Origin: Acidobacteriota bacterium
GTDB lineage: Bacteria > Acidobacteriota > Vicinamibacteria > Vicinamibacterales > 2-12-FULL-66-21
Direction of reading: 5' to 3'
DNA length: 64,000 nucleotides
Assembly (NCBI GenBank): GCA_016184105.1
Contig: JACPDI010000022.1
Location: 143,521 to 207,520, forward strand
Shown here in pieces: positions 35,677-44,880 of the stretch. The translations under genes and the position numbers were made by a program. The stretch's first letter is position 1, and each line of letters opens with the position of its first letter. The notes beneath the pieces are model-generated. The model was not told the DNA's origin and did not search any database. It saw only the letters and a program-made list of their open reading frames with translations.

Positions 35677-36357
35677 ATGAGCGCACGCGACCGCTTCGGA
35701 CCGAACCTGCGCCGCATCCGGGAACAGCGCGGCATCTCGCTCGAACACCTCGCCGACCGCACCAACGTGGACGTGGAACTCTGGGCGGCGCTCGAACGGA
35801 ACGATGTCTCGCGCTGGCCGTCCGGCATCTTCGCGCGCGCGTTCATCCGCGAGTACGCGCGAGCGATCGGCATGGATCCCGAGAGCACGGTCGATGAATT
35901 CTGCCGGTGCTTCCCGAACGGCGACCGCCGGCGCGGGCACATTCTCCGCGCCGAGGCGGAGCTGCTGGGGCTCGAGTCCGAGTGGCAGGAGGATCTCGTG
36001 GAACCGCTCGAGGATCGGCGCCGCGCGCCATCCGCTCCGGCGGCGCCGAAGCCCGACTCCGGCCGTGAGTCGCTGCTCGCGCGGCGTTCCCGGCTCGCGG
36101 CTGCCGGCCTGGACCTCGTGGTGGCGGCGGCCGGTGGCGCGCTCGTCGCGCGGGCCGACGACGCGCCGATCTGGCCGGTGGTTGGCGCCGTTGCCCTCGC
36201 GTATCACACGATCGGGCTCATCTTCCTCGGATCGACCGCCGGGTCCGCGGCTGTTTCCCTGTGGCTGCGCCACTCGGCGGGCGCCGAGCTCAAACGCATT
36301 CCGCCGGTTGCGTTCCCGCGGCTGCGGCGGCATGCCCGCGCCGCCGCGCGCTCATAG
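35677..36357 (+). CDS. RodZ-like HTH protein with C-terminal membrane helices
   Basis: 226 residues; start ATG 35677 (MSARDRFGPNLRRIREQRG). N-terminal XRE/HTH_25 domain as in RodZ: GISLEHLADRTNVDVELWAA, LERNDVSRWPSGIFARAFIR, EYARAIGMDPESTVDEF. A linker is followed by two hydrophobic segments (LAAAGLDLVVAAAGGALVA, WPVVGAVALAYHTIGLIFLG) and a basic end. Differs from RodZ in lacking the periplasmic DUF4115 domain. Membrane-tethered regulator or cytoskeletal adaptor. Confidence 0.8.
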   Translation: MSARDRFGPNLRRIREQRGISLEHLADRTNVDVELWAALERNDVSRWPSGIFARAFIREYARAIGMDPESTVDEFCRCFPNGDRRRGHILRAEAELLGLESEWQEDLVEPLEDRRRAPSAPAAPKPDSGRESLLARRSRLAAAGLDLVVAAAGGALVARADDAPIWPVVGAVALAYHTIGLIFLGSTAGSAAVSLWLRHSAGAELKRIPPVAFPRLRRHARAAARS

Positions 36358-36466
36358 GTGTGCGGACGGCGCGCGACCGCACGCACACGCCCGTCCAGAG
36401 GTCTCGAAACCCCCGTAAAACCGCGAGGCGCCGGGCGGCCCAACCGTTGCAGTACTTCGGTACGCT

Positions 36467-36679
36467 ATGGTCTGGTTTCTGGAACGCAACGACGATGTCA
36501 TGGCCTGCGAGGTCCGCAAGGCGCCTGACGGCACGTTCGTGTACGAAGTCACGGTGTCAGGCGGGCAGACGCGAGTGCGTCGCTTCGACCGTCCCACCCC
36601 CTTCATCGACGGGTATCTCCAGGAACAGCAGGATTTTCGGCGCCAGGGCTGGCGCCCCCGGCTGCTGACGATGCGCTAG
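36467..36679 (+). CDS. small hypothetical protein, 70 residues
   Basis: MVWFLERNDDVMACEVRKAP, then a compact beta-rich sequence (GTFVYEVTVSGGQTRVRRFD) and QQDFRRQGWRPRLLTMR. No ribosome site is clear. Reads like a small soluble domain; not recognised. Sits 40 bases before the fluoride channel gene on the same strand. Confidence 0.55.
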   Translation: MVWFLERNDDVMACEVRKAPDGTFVYEVTVSGGQTRVRRFDRPTPFIDGYLQEQQDFRRQGWRPRLLTMR

Positions 36680-36719
36680 GCCGTTCGGCCGCTTTCGCCT
36701 TCCTGTTACGATAGCAGGC

Positions 36720-37100
36720 ATGCTCTGGAGGCATGTCGCGCTCGTGGCGCTCGGCGGCGCCATTGGCTCGGCGTCGCGATATCTGCTCGCCGGTGCCGTG
36801 CACCACGTCGCTCCCTCCACCTTTCCCTACGGAACGTTCGTCGTCAACGTGATGGGCTGCCTCGCGTTCGGTCTCCTCGCGGGCGTATCGGAGGAGCGTG
36901 CCCTGGTGCTGCCGCCGGTACGCGTGTTCCTGCTCGTGGGGATTCTTGGCGGCTTTACCACCTTCTCGTCGTTCACCTACGAGACGTTCTCGCTGATGCG
37001 TGACGGGCAGGCGGGCGCGGCATTCGCCAACGCCGCCGGGCAGGTGCTGGCCGGATTCGCCGCGCTCTGGGCGGGCTACGTGCTGACGCGCATCGGCTAG
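36720..37100 (+). CDS. crcB: fluoride ion channel FluC/CrcB
   Basis: 126 residues, four membrane helices. Motifs GGAIGSASRYLLAG, FPYGTFVVNVMGCLAFGLLA (Asn of the pore), LLVGILGGFTTFSSFTYETF (Phe box GFTTFSSF). Exports F-. I found no fluoride riboswitch in the 40 bases upstream. Paired with a DUF190 gene immediately downstream, a common arrangement. Confidence 0.94.
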   Translation: MLWRHVALVALGGAIGSASRYLLAGAVHHVAPSTFPYGTFVVNVMGCLAFGLLAGVSEERALVLPPVRVFLLVGILGGFTTFSSFTYETFSLMRDGQAGAAFANAAGQVLAGFAALWAGYVLTRIG

Positions 37101-37111
37101 CGAGGTTCAAC

Positions 37112-37456
37112 GTGTCGATTCCAACCGAGGGCAAGCTGCTCCGCATCTTCATCGGCGAAAGCGATCGGTGGCATGGCAAACCGCTGTACGAAGCGATCGT
37201 CGAAGAGGCGCGCCGCCGCGGGCTCGCCGGGGCGACGGCGTGGAAGGGATTCATGGGATTCGGCGCCCACAGCCGGATGCACACCGCGAAGATTCTTCGC
37301 CTGTCCGAGGATCTGCCGGTGCTGATCGAGATCGTGGACTCAGCGGAGAAGATCGAGGCCTTCCTGCCGGATCTCGACGCGATGGTGACCGAGGGGCTGG
37401 TCACCCTGGAGCGCGCCGAGGTCATTCTGTATCGGGCCCCGCAGCAGCCCCGTTGA
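37112..37456 (+). CDS. DUF190 protein
   Basis: 114 residues from GTG 37112. KLLRIFIGESDRWHGKPLYE, GLAGATAWKGFMGFGAHSRM and LPVLIEIVDSAEKIEAFLPD define DUF190 (PII-like ferredoxin fold). Regularly encoded beside CrcB; PII-like structure suggests a regulatory, ligand-binding partner of the channel, which is inference. Confidence 0.9.
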   Translation: MSIPTEGKLLRIFIGESDRWHGKPLYEAIVEEARRRGLAGATAWKGFMGFGAHSRMHTAKILRLSEDLPVLIEIVDSAEKIEAFLPDLDAMVTEGLVTLERAEVILYRAPQQPR

Positions 37457-37497
37457 GAGACGGGCCGCTGGGACACGGGAGTTCGCCGGGAGAAACG

Positions 37498-37716
37498 CTA
37501 CCGGCACTCCTCGTTCGAGCAGCAGCAGCTGTCCGCGCGGTCGCGGGCCTGCCAGCGCTCGCACGTGCGGCACACCCGGGTATCCGGGATCGGACGGAAG
37601 CTGCCCGACGAGCGGCAGCTCCAGGGATAGTCCCACGCGTCGAGCCACTGCGGTGCGGCCAGGAACAGGGTCGCCTCAGCCCAGCGGCACTGCTGCACGT
37701 TGCGATCGATCTTCAT
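37498..37716 (-). CDS. small cysteine-rich protein, 72 residues
   Basis: ATG 37716 with GGGGAG eight bases upstream. Eight cysteines in 72 residues (10, 34, 49, 52, 64-66, 71): motifs VQQCRWAEATLF, AWDYPWSC, RVCRTCERW and DSCCCSNEEC. Aromatic-rich middle. The spacing suggests a metal site (CxxC plus CCC). No signal peptide. I recall similar conserved hypotheticals in acidobacteria but know no function. Confidence 0.65.
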   Translation of the reverse strand: MKIDRNVQQCRWAEATLFLAAPQWLDAWDYPWSCRSSGSFRPIPDTRVCRTCERWQARDRADSCCCSNEECR

Positions 37717-37886
37717 GCGAACGACTCCCCGTGACCCACCCGGGTTCGCAAGCCCAGTACCGCGCGGATTTCGGCAGTAATCCGCGCCCCGGGGAGCCCC
37801 CCCGGGCGAACACGCCGGAATCCCGGCAGGCGCCCCGATTATCCTCCAGATGCCAGCCCGGCACGCATCAACGTTCGGGCCCGGCG

Positions 37887-39130
37887 TCAGGCGACCGCCG
37901 GGACGCGCAGCCTGGCGTTCATGAGCTCCGCCAGGTCCGGCTGCCCGATCTCCTGCAGCTCGTAGCGAACGCGCACCGTCGGCTTCTCGATCTTCAGGAC
38001 CCGGGTCAGGTCGATCGGGGTGCCGATCACCACGACATCGCACGGCACCGTGTTGATCGTCGCCTGCAGGTCCGCGATCTGTTCCTCGCCGTACCCCATG
38101 GCCGGCAGCAGCGTGCCGATCTCCGGGTATCTCCGGAACGTCTCGGTGATCGTGCCGACCGTGTAGGGCCGCGGATCGACGATCTCGCGCGCCGGCCGGC
38201 AAGGCGATCGGGGTGGTCCAGGAACACCGGGGAGGCGGCCTCCACGATCGGTGCGTCCCTGTTGACGCGGCGGATGTTCTCGCGCAGCCGGTTGACCGAG
38301 TCCAGGTCCGCCGAGTCCACCTTGTTGATCACGACCACGTCCGCCATCCGGAGGTTGGTCTCCCCTGGGTAGTAGGTCAGCTCGTTTCCCACGCGGAGCG
38401 GATCGGTCACGACGATCGCGAGATCCGGTTTGTAGAACGGCGTGTCGTTATTGCCGCCGTCCCAGATCACGACGTCCGCCTCGGCCTGCGCCTGCTCGAG
38501 GATGGCGCGGTAATCGACCCCGGCGTAGACGATCGTGCCGCTGACGATGTGGGGCTCGTATTCCTCGATCTCTTCGATGGTGCAGTCGTGCCGCTTCAAA
38601 TCTTCGAGCGTGGCGAAGCGCTGGACCCGTTGCTTCGCGAGATCCCCGTACGGCATTGGATGCCTCACCGCCGCCACCTTCAGCCCGCGGCCGCGCAGCA
38701 GCGCCGCGACCCGGCGCGTCGTCTGGCTCTTGCCCGAGCCCGTCCTGACGGCGCAGACCGACACGACCGGCCTGGTGCTTTTAATCATCGTGGTCGTCGC
38801 CGACAGCACCTTGAAATCGGCGCCTGCCGCGTTGACGAGCGACGCGCGGTCCATGACGTAGTTGTAGGCCACGTCGCTGTAGGCAAACACCACTTCGCTG
38901 ACGCCGTGCGCCCGGATGAGCGCCTCGAGCTCGCTCTCGGCGTGGATCGGGATGCCCTCCGGATAGAGCCGGCCCGCCAGCCCCGCGGGATACCGGCGGT
39001 CGTCGATGTTCGGGATCTGCGTGGCCGTGAACGCGACGACCTCGTAGCGGTCGTTGTCACGATAGAGCACGTTGAAATCATGGAAGTCGCGCCCGGCGGC
39101 GCCCATGATGATCGTCCTGGTCCGCTCCAT
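37887..39130 (-). pseudogene. frameshifted cyclic 2,3-diphosphoglycerate synthetase-like GTPase
   Basis: ATG 39130 shares a base with the rocD stop. The frame runs well to about 38200 (TIIMGAAGRDFHDFN, P-loop VCAVRTGSGKSQTTR, MADVVVINKVDSADLDSVNR, EAASPVFLDHPDRLAG), then breaks at GCCGGCCGGC (38191-38200). The normal C-terminal part continues in another frame (IVDPRPYTVGTITETFRRYP, GTLLPAMGYGEEQIADLQAT, DVVVIGTPIDLTRVL) to a stop at 37887. The join looks like a deletion of the segment between RLAG and AREIVDPRP (normally the VLVVEDGPTLTHG region) plus a frame change. Either a real pseudogene or an assembly error. Confidence 0.8.
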
Positions 39131-40314
39131 CACAGCACCTTCCGCAGTTTGTCGACTGCCCAGTCGATTTCCTGTTTCGTAATCACGAGCGGCGGCGCGA
39201 GGCGAATCACGCGGTCGTGGGTTTCCTTGCAGAGCATGCCTTCGCTCTTGAGCCGCTGGCAGTAAGGACGCGCGGCGCCGTGCAGCTCGATGCCAATCCA
39301 GAGCCCGCGCCCGCGGATCTCTTTCACCGCGTTCGACTGAATCGTGTGGAGCTGCTCGAGGAGGTACGCGCCGAGCTGGGCGGAACGCTCGACGAGGTGC
39401 TCGTCCACCAGCACGCGCAGCGCCGCGCGGGCGACGGCGCACGCCAGCGGGTTGCCGCCGAACGTGCTGCCGTGGTCGCCCGGCTTGAACACGCCGAGCA
39501 CCTCCTTGCGCGCGAGGACGGCGGACACGGGGTAGAAGCCGCCGGAGAGTGCCTTGCCAACGATGATCGCGTCGGGTTCGATTCCCTCGTGCTGGTACGC
39601 GAAGAGCCGGCCGGTGCGGCCGAGGCCCGCCTGGATCTCGTCGGCGATGAACAGCACGTTGTGCTCGCGGCACATCTGCTCCGCCTGCTTCAGGAAGCCG
39701 TCAGGCGGAATGACGATGCCCGCCTCCCCCTGGATCGGTTCGACGAGAAACGCGCACGTGTTGGGGGTGATCGCCTCCCGCAGCGCGTCAGCATCGCCAT
39801 ACGGAACGACGCGGAAGCCGGGCGTCAGGGGGCCGAACCCCGCGCGGTACTGCTCGTCGGTCGAGAAGGAGATGATCGCAATCGTCCGGCCGTGGAAGTT
39901 GCCGGCGCAGACGATGATCTCCGCGCACCCGTCCGGGATGCCCTTGACCGTGTATCCCCACTTGCGCGCCGCCTTGAGCGCGGTCTCCACCGCTTCGGCG
40001 CCCGAGTTCATCGGCAGCGCCATGTCCATTCCGGTGAGATCGTGCAGGTCCTTGCAGAGCAGCGGCAGCTGATCGTTGCGGAACGCGCGCGAGGTCAGCG
40101 TGACGCGCCTGGCCTGCTCGACGAACGCCGCGAGAATCCGCGGATGGCAATGCCCCTGGTTGACCGCCGAGTACGCGGCGAGGCAGTCCAGGTATTTCTT
40201 CCCGTCGACGTCCCATACCCACGCGCCCTGGGCGCGCTCGACGATGACGTCGAGGGGGTGGTAGTTGTGCGCGCCGAATTCCTCTTCGAGACCGATGTAA
40301 TCGACCGTCTGCAT
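39130..40314 (-). CDS. rocD: ornithine delta-aminotransferase
   Basis: 394 residues; ATG 40314 ([20 protein letters not shown]) has GGGG upstream and is preferred over ATG 40332. Class III PLP aminotransferase: [111 protein letters not shown] (PLP lysine), [18 protein letters not shown]. Converts ornithine to glutamate semialdehyde. In the arginine/carbamoyl-phosphate operon. Confidence 0.94.
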   Translation of the reverse strand: MQTVDYIGLEEEFGAHNYHPLDVIVERAQGAWVWDVDGKKYLDCLAAYSAVNQGHCHPRILAAFVEQARRVTLTSRAFRNDQLPLLCKDLHDLTGMDMALPMNSGAEAVETALKAARKWGYTVKGIPDGCAEIIVCAGNFHGRTIAIISFSTDEQYRAGFGPLTPGFRVVPYGDADALREAITPNTCAFLVEPIQGEAGIVIPPDGFLKQAEQMCREHNVLFIADEIQAGLGRTGRLFAYQHEGIEPDAIIVGKALSGGFYPVSAVLARKEVLGVFKPGDHGSTFGGNPLACAVARAALRVLVDEHLVERSAQLGAYLLEQLHTIQSNAVKEIRGRGLWIGIELHGAARPYCQRLKSEGMLCKETHDRVIRLAPPLVITKQEIDWAVDKLRKVL

Positions 40315-40333
40315 GGGGACCCCACTGGTCATG

Positions 40334-41251
40334 TCACGACACGCCGTCAAACAACATCGACAGCAGCGCCATCCGGACGTAGAGCCCGTTGGTCGCCTGC
40401 TGGAAGTACCGCGCGCGCGGATCCTCGTCGACCGTGCGGTCCAGCTCGACGGTGCGCGGCAGGGGATGAAGGATCCGCGCGTCCTTCTTCATCGCGCGCA
40501 CGAGGCCGGCGTCGATCGCGTAGCGCCGCAGGCTGGCACGCTCGCGAACGCGGTCCGGCATGATGCGCGTCTGGTAGATCACGTCCGCCTCGCCGATCAC
40601 CCGGGTGATGTCCGGCTGCTGCTCGTACCAGGTGCCGTGGCGCTCCAGGTGCTCGAGGATGTCGGGCTGCATCTGCACTTCCGGCGGGCTCACGAAGTGG
40701 ATCTTCACGCGATCGAACTTGCTGAGCAGGTACGCGAGCGAGCGCACGGTGCGCCCGCGATCCAGCTCGCCGATCATGGCGATCGAGAGCCCGTCGAGCG
40801 CGCCTCGCTCGCGCCAGATCGTGTAGAGGTCGAGCAGCGCCTGGGTCGGGTGCTGCCCGCCGTTGCCGTCGCCGGCGTTGATGACGGGAACCGGCGAGAC
40901 GGCCGCGGCGCGCGAGGCGCCGTCCTGCTCGCTGTGCCGGAGCACGATGACATCCGAGATGCCGCCGATGATCCGGATCGTGTCCTCGAGCTGCTCCCCC
41001 TCGATTTCCGACGAAAAGGCGCGCGGCTGCTCGGTCGAGAGGACCTGCCCGCCCAGCCGGTGCATCGCCGCCTCGAACGAGAGGCGCGTGCGCGTCGACG
41101 GCTGGTAGAACAGCGTCGCCATGATGCGGTCGCGGTAGTCCAGCGTGCCGCCGCGCGCCACGACGCGCTCCATGCGGCGCGACCGCTCGAACAGCTCGAG
41201 GAGCAGCGGCACGGTGAACTGCTGCGACTCGACGACGTGCGTCAGCGGCAT
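40334..41251 (-). CDS. pyrB: aspartate carbamoyltransferase catalytic-type chain
   Basis: 305 residues. Carbamoyl-phosphate site [20 protein letters not shown]; carbamoyl-loop HSEQDGA; aspartate-side motifs [20 protein letters not shown] and the ARILHPLPR end; [10 protein letters not shown]. These are ATCase features, not OTCase (which has HCLP). A solitary pyrB within an ornithine/carbamate-kinase cluster could serve pyrimidine synthesis or a catabolic carbamoyl route. No pyrI beside it. Two bases after the carbamate kinase stop. Confidence 0.88.
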   Translation of the reverse strand: MPLTHVVESQQFTVPLLLELFERSRRMERVVARGGTLDYRDRIMATLFYQPSTRTRLSFEAAMHRLGGQVLSTEQPRAFSSEIEGEQLEDTIRIIGGISDVIVLRHSEQDGASRAAAVSPVPVINAGDGNGGQHPTQALLDLYTIWRERGALDGLSIAMIGELDRGRTVRSLAYLLSKFDRVKIHFVSPPEVQMQPDILEHLERHGTWYEQQPDITRVIGEADVIYQTRIMPDRVRERASLRRYAIDAGLVRAMKKDARILHPLPRTVELDRTVDEDPRARYFQQATNGLYVRMALLSMLFDGVS

Positions 41252-41253
41252 GG

Positions 41254-42213
41254 TCAGCGCCTCCCCGTCACCGCACGGGCCCGCACCACGTGCGTGCCCG
41301 CTTTGCCGTGAATGCCGTCGAGCAGCCGCTCGTACGACGTGATCAGCGCGCGCCCGCTCCCCTGCTCGACGAACGCCAGGGCGGCGGCGATCTTCGGGCC
41401 CATGTTGCCCGGCGGAAAGTGTCCGGCGTCGTACAGCTGCCGCAGCTCCGCCGCGTCGATTTCGTCGAGCGCGCGCTGCCCGGGCCTGCGGTAGTCCACG
41501 TACACGCGGTCCACGCCGGTCGCCATCACGAGCAGGTCGGCCTGCAGCCTCAGCGCGAGGAGCCGCGAGGCGCTGTCCTTGTCGATCACCGCGTCCACGC
41601 CGGTGAAATGGCCGTTCTCGCGGACGACGGGAATGCCGCCGCCGCCGCAGGCAATCACGAGGGCGCCGGACCGCACGAGCGTGCGGATCGCCGACTCCTC
41701 GATGATCTCGATCGGCCGAGGCGAGGGCACGACCCGGCGCCATCCGCGGGCGGCATCGTCCACGACCGCCCAGCCGAACTGCGCGCGGCGCACCTCGGCA
41801 TCGCGCTGCGTGTAGAAAGGACCAATCGGCTTGGTCGGGTTCGTCATCGCCGGGTCGTCCTTGGCGACGACCACCTGGGTGAGCAGCGACACGACGGGCC
41901 GCTTCAATCCGGCGAACGAGAGCCGCTCGGCCAGCGCCTGCTGCAGGAGGTACCCGATCTCTCCCTGCGTGGCGGCGACGCACACGTCGAGCGGTAGACG
42001 GTAGGCCTCGTCGGCCGCCCGTTCCGAGCGCAGGAGGGCCGCGCCCACCTGCGGGCCGTTGCCGTGCGTGATGACGAGGTCGTAGCCCTCGGCAATCAGC
42101 GCCACCAGCGCGTCGGCCGTGCGCCGCACGTTCGCCATCTGCTCGGCGATCGTCCCCTTCTCGCCGGCGCGAATGAGCGAATTGCCGCCGATGGCGACGA
42201 CTGCCGTAGGCAT
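41254..42213 (-). CDS. arcC: carbamate kinase
   Basis: 319 residues; ATG 42213 overlaps the ArgF stop (TGATG). AAK fold: AVVAIGGNSLIRAGEKGTIA, LVITHGNGPQVGAALLRSER, GEIGYLLQQAL, LTQVVVAKDDPAMTNPTKPI, GPFYTQRDAE, VVPSPRPIEIIE, VIACGGGGIPVV, VDAVIDKDSASRLLALRL. Interconverts carbamoyl phosphate plus ADP and carbamate plus ATP; with the carbamoyltransferases it suggests ATP gain from citrulline or ureidoglycolate-type substrates. Confidence 0.94.
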   Translation of the reverse strand: MPTAVVAIGGNSLIRAGEKGTIAEQMANVRRTADALVALIAEGYDLVITHGNGPQVGAALLRSERAADEAYRLPLDVCVAATQGEIGYLLQQALAERLSFAGLKRPVVSLLTQVVVAKDDPAMTNPTKPIGPFYTQRDAEVRRAQFGWAVVDDAARGWRRVVPSPRPIEIIEESAIRTLVRSGALVIACGGGGIPVVRENGHFTGVDAVIDKDSASRLLALRLQADLLVMATGVDRVYVDYRRPGQRALDEIDAAELRQLYDAGHFPPGNMGPKIAAALAFVEQGSGRALITSYERLLDGIHGKAGTHVVRARAVTGRR

Positions 42214-43130
42214 CAGCGCATCACCGAGTACAGGATGGCCTTCTGCGCGTGAAGGCGGTTCTCCGCCTGCTGGAACACGACGGACCGCGGCGAGTCGATC
42301 ACCTCCGGGGCGACTTCCTCGCCGCGGTGCGCCGGCAGGCAATGCATGAAGATGGCGTCATTCCCGGCCTTCGCCATCAGCGCGGCGTTCACCTGGTACG
42401 GCGCGAAGATGCCCTTCCGCTGCTCCGCCTCCGCTTCCTGCCCCATGCTCGCCCACACGTCGGTGTAGACGACATCCGCGCCGCGCACCGCCTCGAACGG
42501 ATCGTTGGTGACCGTGCAGATCGAACCGGTCGCCGGGGCGTTCTCCTGCACCCAGGCCATCACCTCGGGGGCAGGCTCGTAGCCGCGCGGCGTGCCGACG
42601 CTCACGTGCGCGCCGAACCGGGCGCCGGCAAACAGCAGCGAGTTCGCCACGTTGTTGCCGTCGCCGACGTAGGCCACCTTGATGCCGCGCAGGCGCCCTT
42701 TCAGTTCGAGGATGGTCAGGTAGTCGGCCATCGCCTGGCACGGATGGCTGAAATCGGTGAGCCCGTTGATGATCGGCACCGCGGCGTGCTGCGCCATGGA
42801 CTCGACGATCTCGTGGGCGAAGGTGCGGACCATGATGGCCTGCACCATCCGCTCGAGGTTCTTCGCGACGTCGTACGCCGACTCGCGCTTGCCGAGATTG
42901 ATTTCGGCGGGCGAGAGATACACGGAAAACCCGCCGAGCTGCTGGATGCCGACGTCGAACGAGACGCGCGTGCGCAGGGACGGCTTTTCGAAAATGAGAG
43001 CGAGGGTCTGCCCCTTCAGCGAGGCGGTGTACTGGCCCGGCTGTGCCTTGATCTCACGCGCAAGGGTCAGCAGGCCGGACAGCTCTTCGGAAGTAAACTG
43101 GCGAATCGAAAGGAAATCTCTCCCGCGCAC
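42213..43130 (-). CDS. argF: ornithine carbamoyltransferase
   Basis: 305 residues from GTG 43130, chosen for the GAGGAG just upstream; in-frame GTGs at 43142 and 43157 are alternatives. Motifs: FEKPSLRTRVSFDVGIQQLG (S-L-R-T-R in place of the classic S-T-R-T-R), HPCQAMADYLTI, GDGNNVANSLLFAGARFG, DVVYTDVWASMGQEAEAEQR, and FMHCLPAHRGEEV (HCLP is the ornithine marker). First gene of the operon; candidate operators lie at 43280-43333. Confidence 0.92.
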   Translation of the reverse strand: MRGRDFLSIRQFTSEELSGLLTLAREIKAQPGQYTASLKGQTLALIFEKPSLRTRVSFDVGIQQLGGFSVYLSPAEINLGKRESAYDVAKNLERMVQAIMVRTFAHEIVESMAQHAAVPIINGLTDFSHPCQAMADYLTILELKGRLRGIKVAYVGDGNNVANSLLFAGARFGAHVSVGTPRGYEPAPEVMAWVQENAPATGSICTVTNDPFEAVRGADVVYTDVWASMGQEAEAEQRKGIFAPYQVNAALMAKAGNDAIFMHCLPAHRGEEVAPEVIDSPRSVVFQQAENRLHAQKAILYSVMR

Positions 43131-43279
43131 GGTGCTCCTCACGTCTTCTGCGCGCACCGGCCGCTCCGGCCGCCGCGCGCAAAAAAGTGGCCGCGTGTGG
43201 CGGGCTGACCGTGCGCGGCTCTGTTGAAAATTGTAACGTCGCTTTTTAAAATAGCCGGTTTTCTGGGGAAATCGTTCAG

Positions 43280-43333
43280 GTATTCACCGGCGCGGAGTGC
43301 ATATGCACAAGAGTATTCACGGTGCCGGAATAC
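43280..43333. promoter_or_regulatory. candidate operator array upstream of argF
   Basis: Two direct GTATTCAC boxes (43280-43287 and 43313-43320), exactly 33 bp apart (three helical turns), flank a perfect palindrome GTGCATATGCAC (43297-43308); the second box also pairs with GAATAC at 43328-43333. ATTCA/TGAAT half-sites resemble arginine-repressor (ArgR) boxes, which fits the arginine genes, though the full 18-bp ARG box is not met. Lies between the divergently facing ends of the argF promoter region and the radical SAM gene 3' end. Confidence 0.5.
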
Positions 43334-43354
43334 TTATCCAGCGCTTGCCAAGGG

Positions 43355-44392
43355 TTACGCGCGTTCGGTCAGTGTCTCATCGCCTGGATGGTGCGGCCGC
43401 AGCGCCGCCCGCGCCCGGTTGATGGCGGCGCCCACGCGCAGCGACGCCTGGTAGATCGCGCCTACGCGGATGTGGCCGGGCAGCCGATGCTGCGCGACCG
43501 CTTCGAGCGCCGCGGAGGCCACGCATCCGCAGTTGGCGCAATCCGGCCGCCCGCCAAGCTGGCACGGCACGACGTGCGTGGCCAGGTCCGCCGAATAGCA
43601 CGCCGTCGTCCGGGCGAACGTGCAGGCGGCCGGCTCGGTGGGGGGCGATGCGTAGGCCTTGATGAGCCCCTCGGGCAAATCGAGCCTGGGGAACAGCGGC
43701 CTGAGGCGCAGCAGCTCGGCGACCACGCGCGCGCGGTCCGCCTTCGTGAGGCGCTCGTCCGAGATCTCGCCGATCTGCGGCGTGTAGAGGCTGATCCAGA
43801 CGCGCTTGGTTTCCGGGCGATCCGACCAGAAGCGCAGGAACTCCTCGATGTAGCCGTCGCGGCGCACCTGCTGGCGCGTCACCGTGCAGTGCACGGTGAC
43901 CTGGTGCCCCTCGATGTGCTTCAGGATCCGGGCGTAGGTCGCGGGCGCGCGGCGCGCGTCGTGCTCCGGCTGCAGGCCGTCGATTGACACCGTGACGTTC
44001 AGGCGGGGAATGCGCGCCCAGCGTTCGGGAATCGGCCGCACGGCGCTCGTCACCACCTGCGTGTGGATGCCCATCTCCGCCAGCTGCGGGAGCAGCGCGT
44101 CCAGCTCGCGGTAGCGCACGAGCGGCTCGCCGCCGATGATCGAGAGGTGGACCGGATCGTGACGACGGACGAGCGCGAGCACGCCGTCGATCAACTCCTG
44201 GCCTTTCAGGTCACGCACCTGCCGGAGCGTGACGGCGCCGCCGAGGTGCTCGTCGCCATAGGCGTAGCAGCCCGGGCAGCGAAGCGGGCACTCCTTCGTG
44301 ATCTCGATCGAGACCGTGGGCGCCCGTCCGGCCAGGATCTTTCCCCATGCCCGGATCACGCCCCGTGCAAGATCGGTCTTCCCCGTCCCCAT
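43355..44392 (-). CDS. radical SAM protein
   Basis: 345 residues from ATG 44392 (ATG 44416 is the alternative). Radical SAM cluster CPLRCPGC at residues 35-42 (Cys35, 39, 42), glycine motif SIIGGEPLVRYRELD, VTVSIDGLQPEHDARR. C-terminal cysteine set CTFARTTACYSADLATHVVP then CQLGGRPDCANCGC could bind auxiliary iron-sulfur clusters or a metal. Similar to SPASM-like proteins; substrate unknown. Single gene, convergent side toward the argF promoter. Confidence 0.88.
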   Translation of the reverse strand: MGTGKTDLARGVIRAWGKILAGRAPTVSIEITKECPLRCPGCYAYGDEHLGGAVTLRQVRDLKGQELIDGVLALVRRHDPVHLSIIGGEPLVRYRELDALLPQLAEMGIHTQVVTSAVRPIPERWARIPRLNVTVSIDGLQPEHDARRAPATYARILKHIEGHQVTVHCTVTRQQVRRDGYIEEFLRFWSDRPETKRVWISLYTPQIGEISDERLTKADRARVVAELLRLRPLFPRLDLPEGLIKAYASPPTEPAACTFARTTACYSADLATHVVPCQLGGRPDCANCGCVASAALEAVAQHRLPGHIRVGAIYQASLRVGAAINRARAALRPHHPGDETLTERA

Positions 44393-44439
44393 GCGGACTA
44401 GGGTATCACCATGCATCGGGAATGATAGGATGTGCTGCC

Positions 44440-44832
44440 ATGGCGCCGGACAGCGAGCGCAGAGAAACGCGGGATCGCCGGCGGTTCGCCCGCGGTGGCC
44501 GCCGCGAGTACGACCGCGAGGGGTTTTCGCCGTTGATTCTCGTGGTGGACGAGGATGCCGACAGCAGCGCGCGGTCCGAGGCCATCCTCGCCGCGCTCAA
44601 GTTCGCCGTGGCTCCGGCCCGTTCGGCGGACGAGGCGCTCGCGGTCATGCGGGCGCTGCGCCCGAATCTGGTGGTGGCGCGCGTGTCCGATCCGCAGCGG
44701 CTCGAGCGGCAGATGGCCAGCAGCGAACTGACGGCGGCAGTCCCCGTGCTGATCGTGACCGACGACATGCGCGCCCCGCAGGACCTCATCGCCGCCATTC
44801 GCAGGGTGCTCGGCGCGCGCACGGTCGCGTGA
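44440..44832 (+). CDS. degenerate receiver (pseudo-response regulator)
   Basis: 130 residues. A REC fold is evident (SPLILVVDEDADSSARSEAI with the acidic pair at 37-39, VPVLIVTDDMRAPQDLIAAI), but the phospho-acceptor position reads RPNLVVARVSDP, with Arg81 where Asp is expected. N-terminal arginine-rich extension (RRETRDRRRFARGGRREYDR). It likely acts without phosphorylation, or as a phosphate-independent adaptor. Followed by the winged-helix/TPR regulator, 48 bases away. Confidence 0.72.
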   Translation: MAPDSERRETRDRRRFARGGRREYDREGFSPLILVVDEDADSSARSEAILAALKFAVAPARSADEALAVMRALRPNLVVARVSDPQRLERQMASSELTAAVPVLIVTDDMRAPQDLIAAIRRVLGARTVA

Positions 44833-44880
44833 GCCCGGCCTTCGCCTTCGACGCGGACAGCCCCTGGAAACGCTCGTGAG

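Noticed and set aside
36680..36719. Fluoride riboswitch upstream of crcB
   Set aside because: Looked for the conserved pseudoknot sequence and found none; the gap is only 40 bases.
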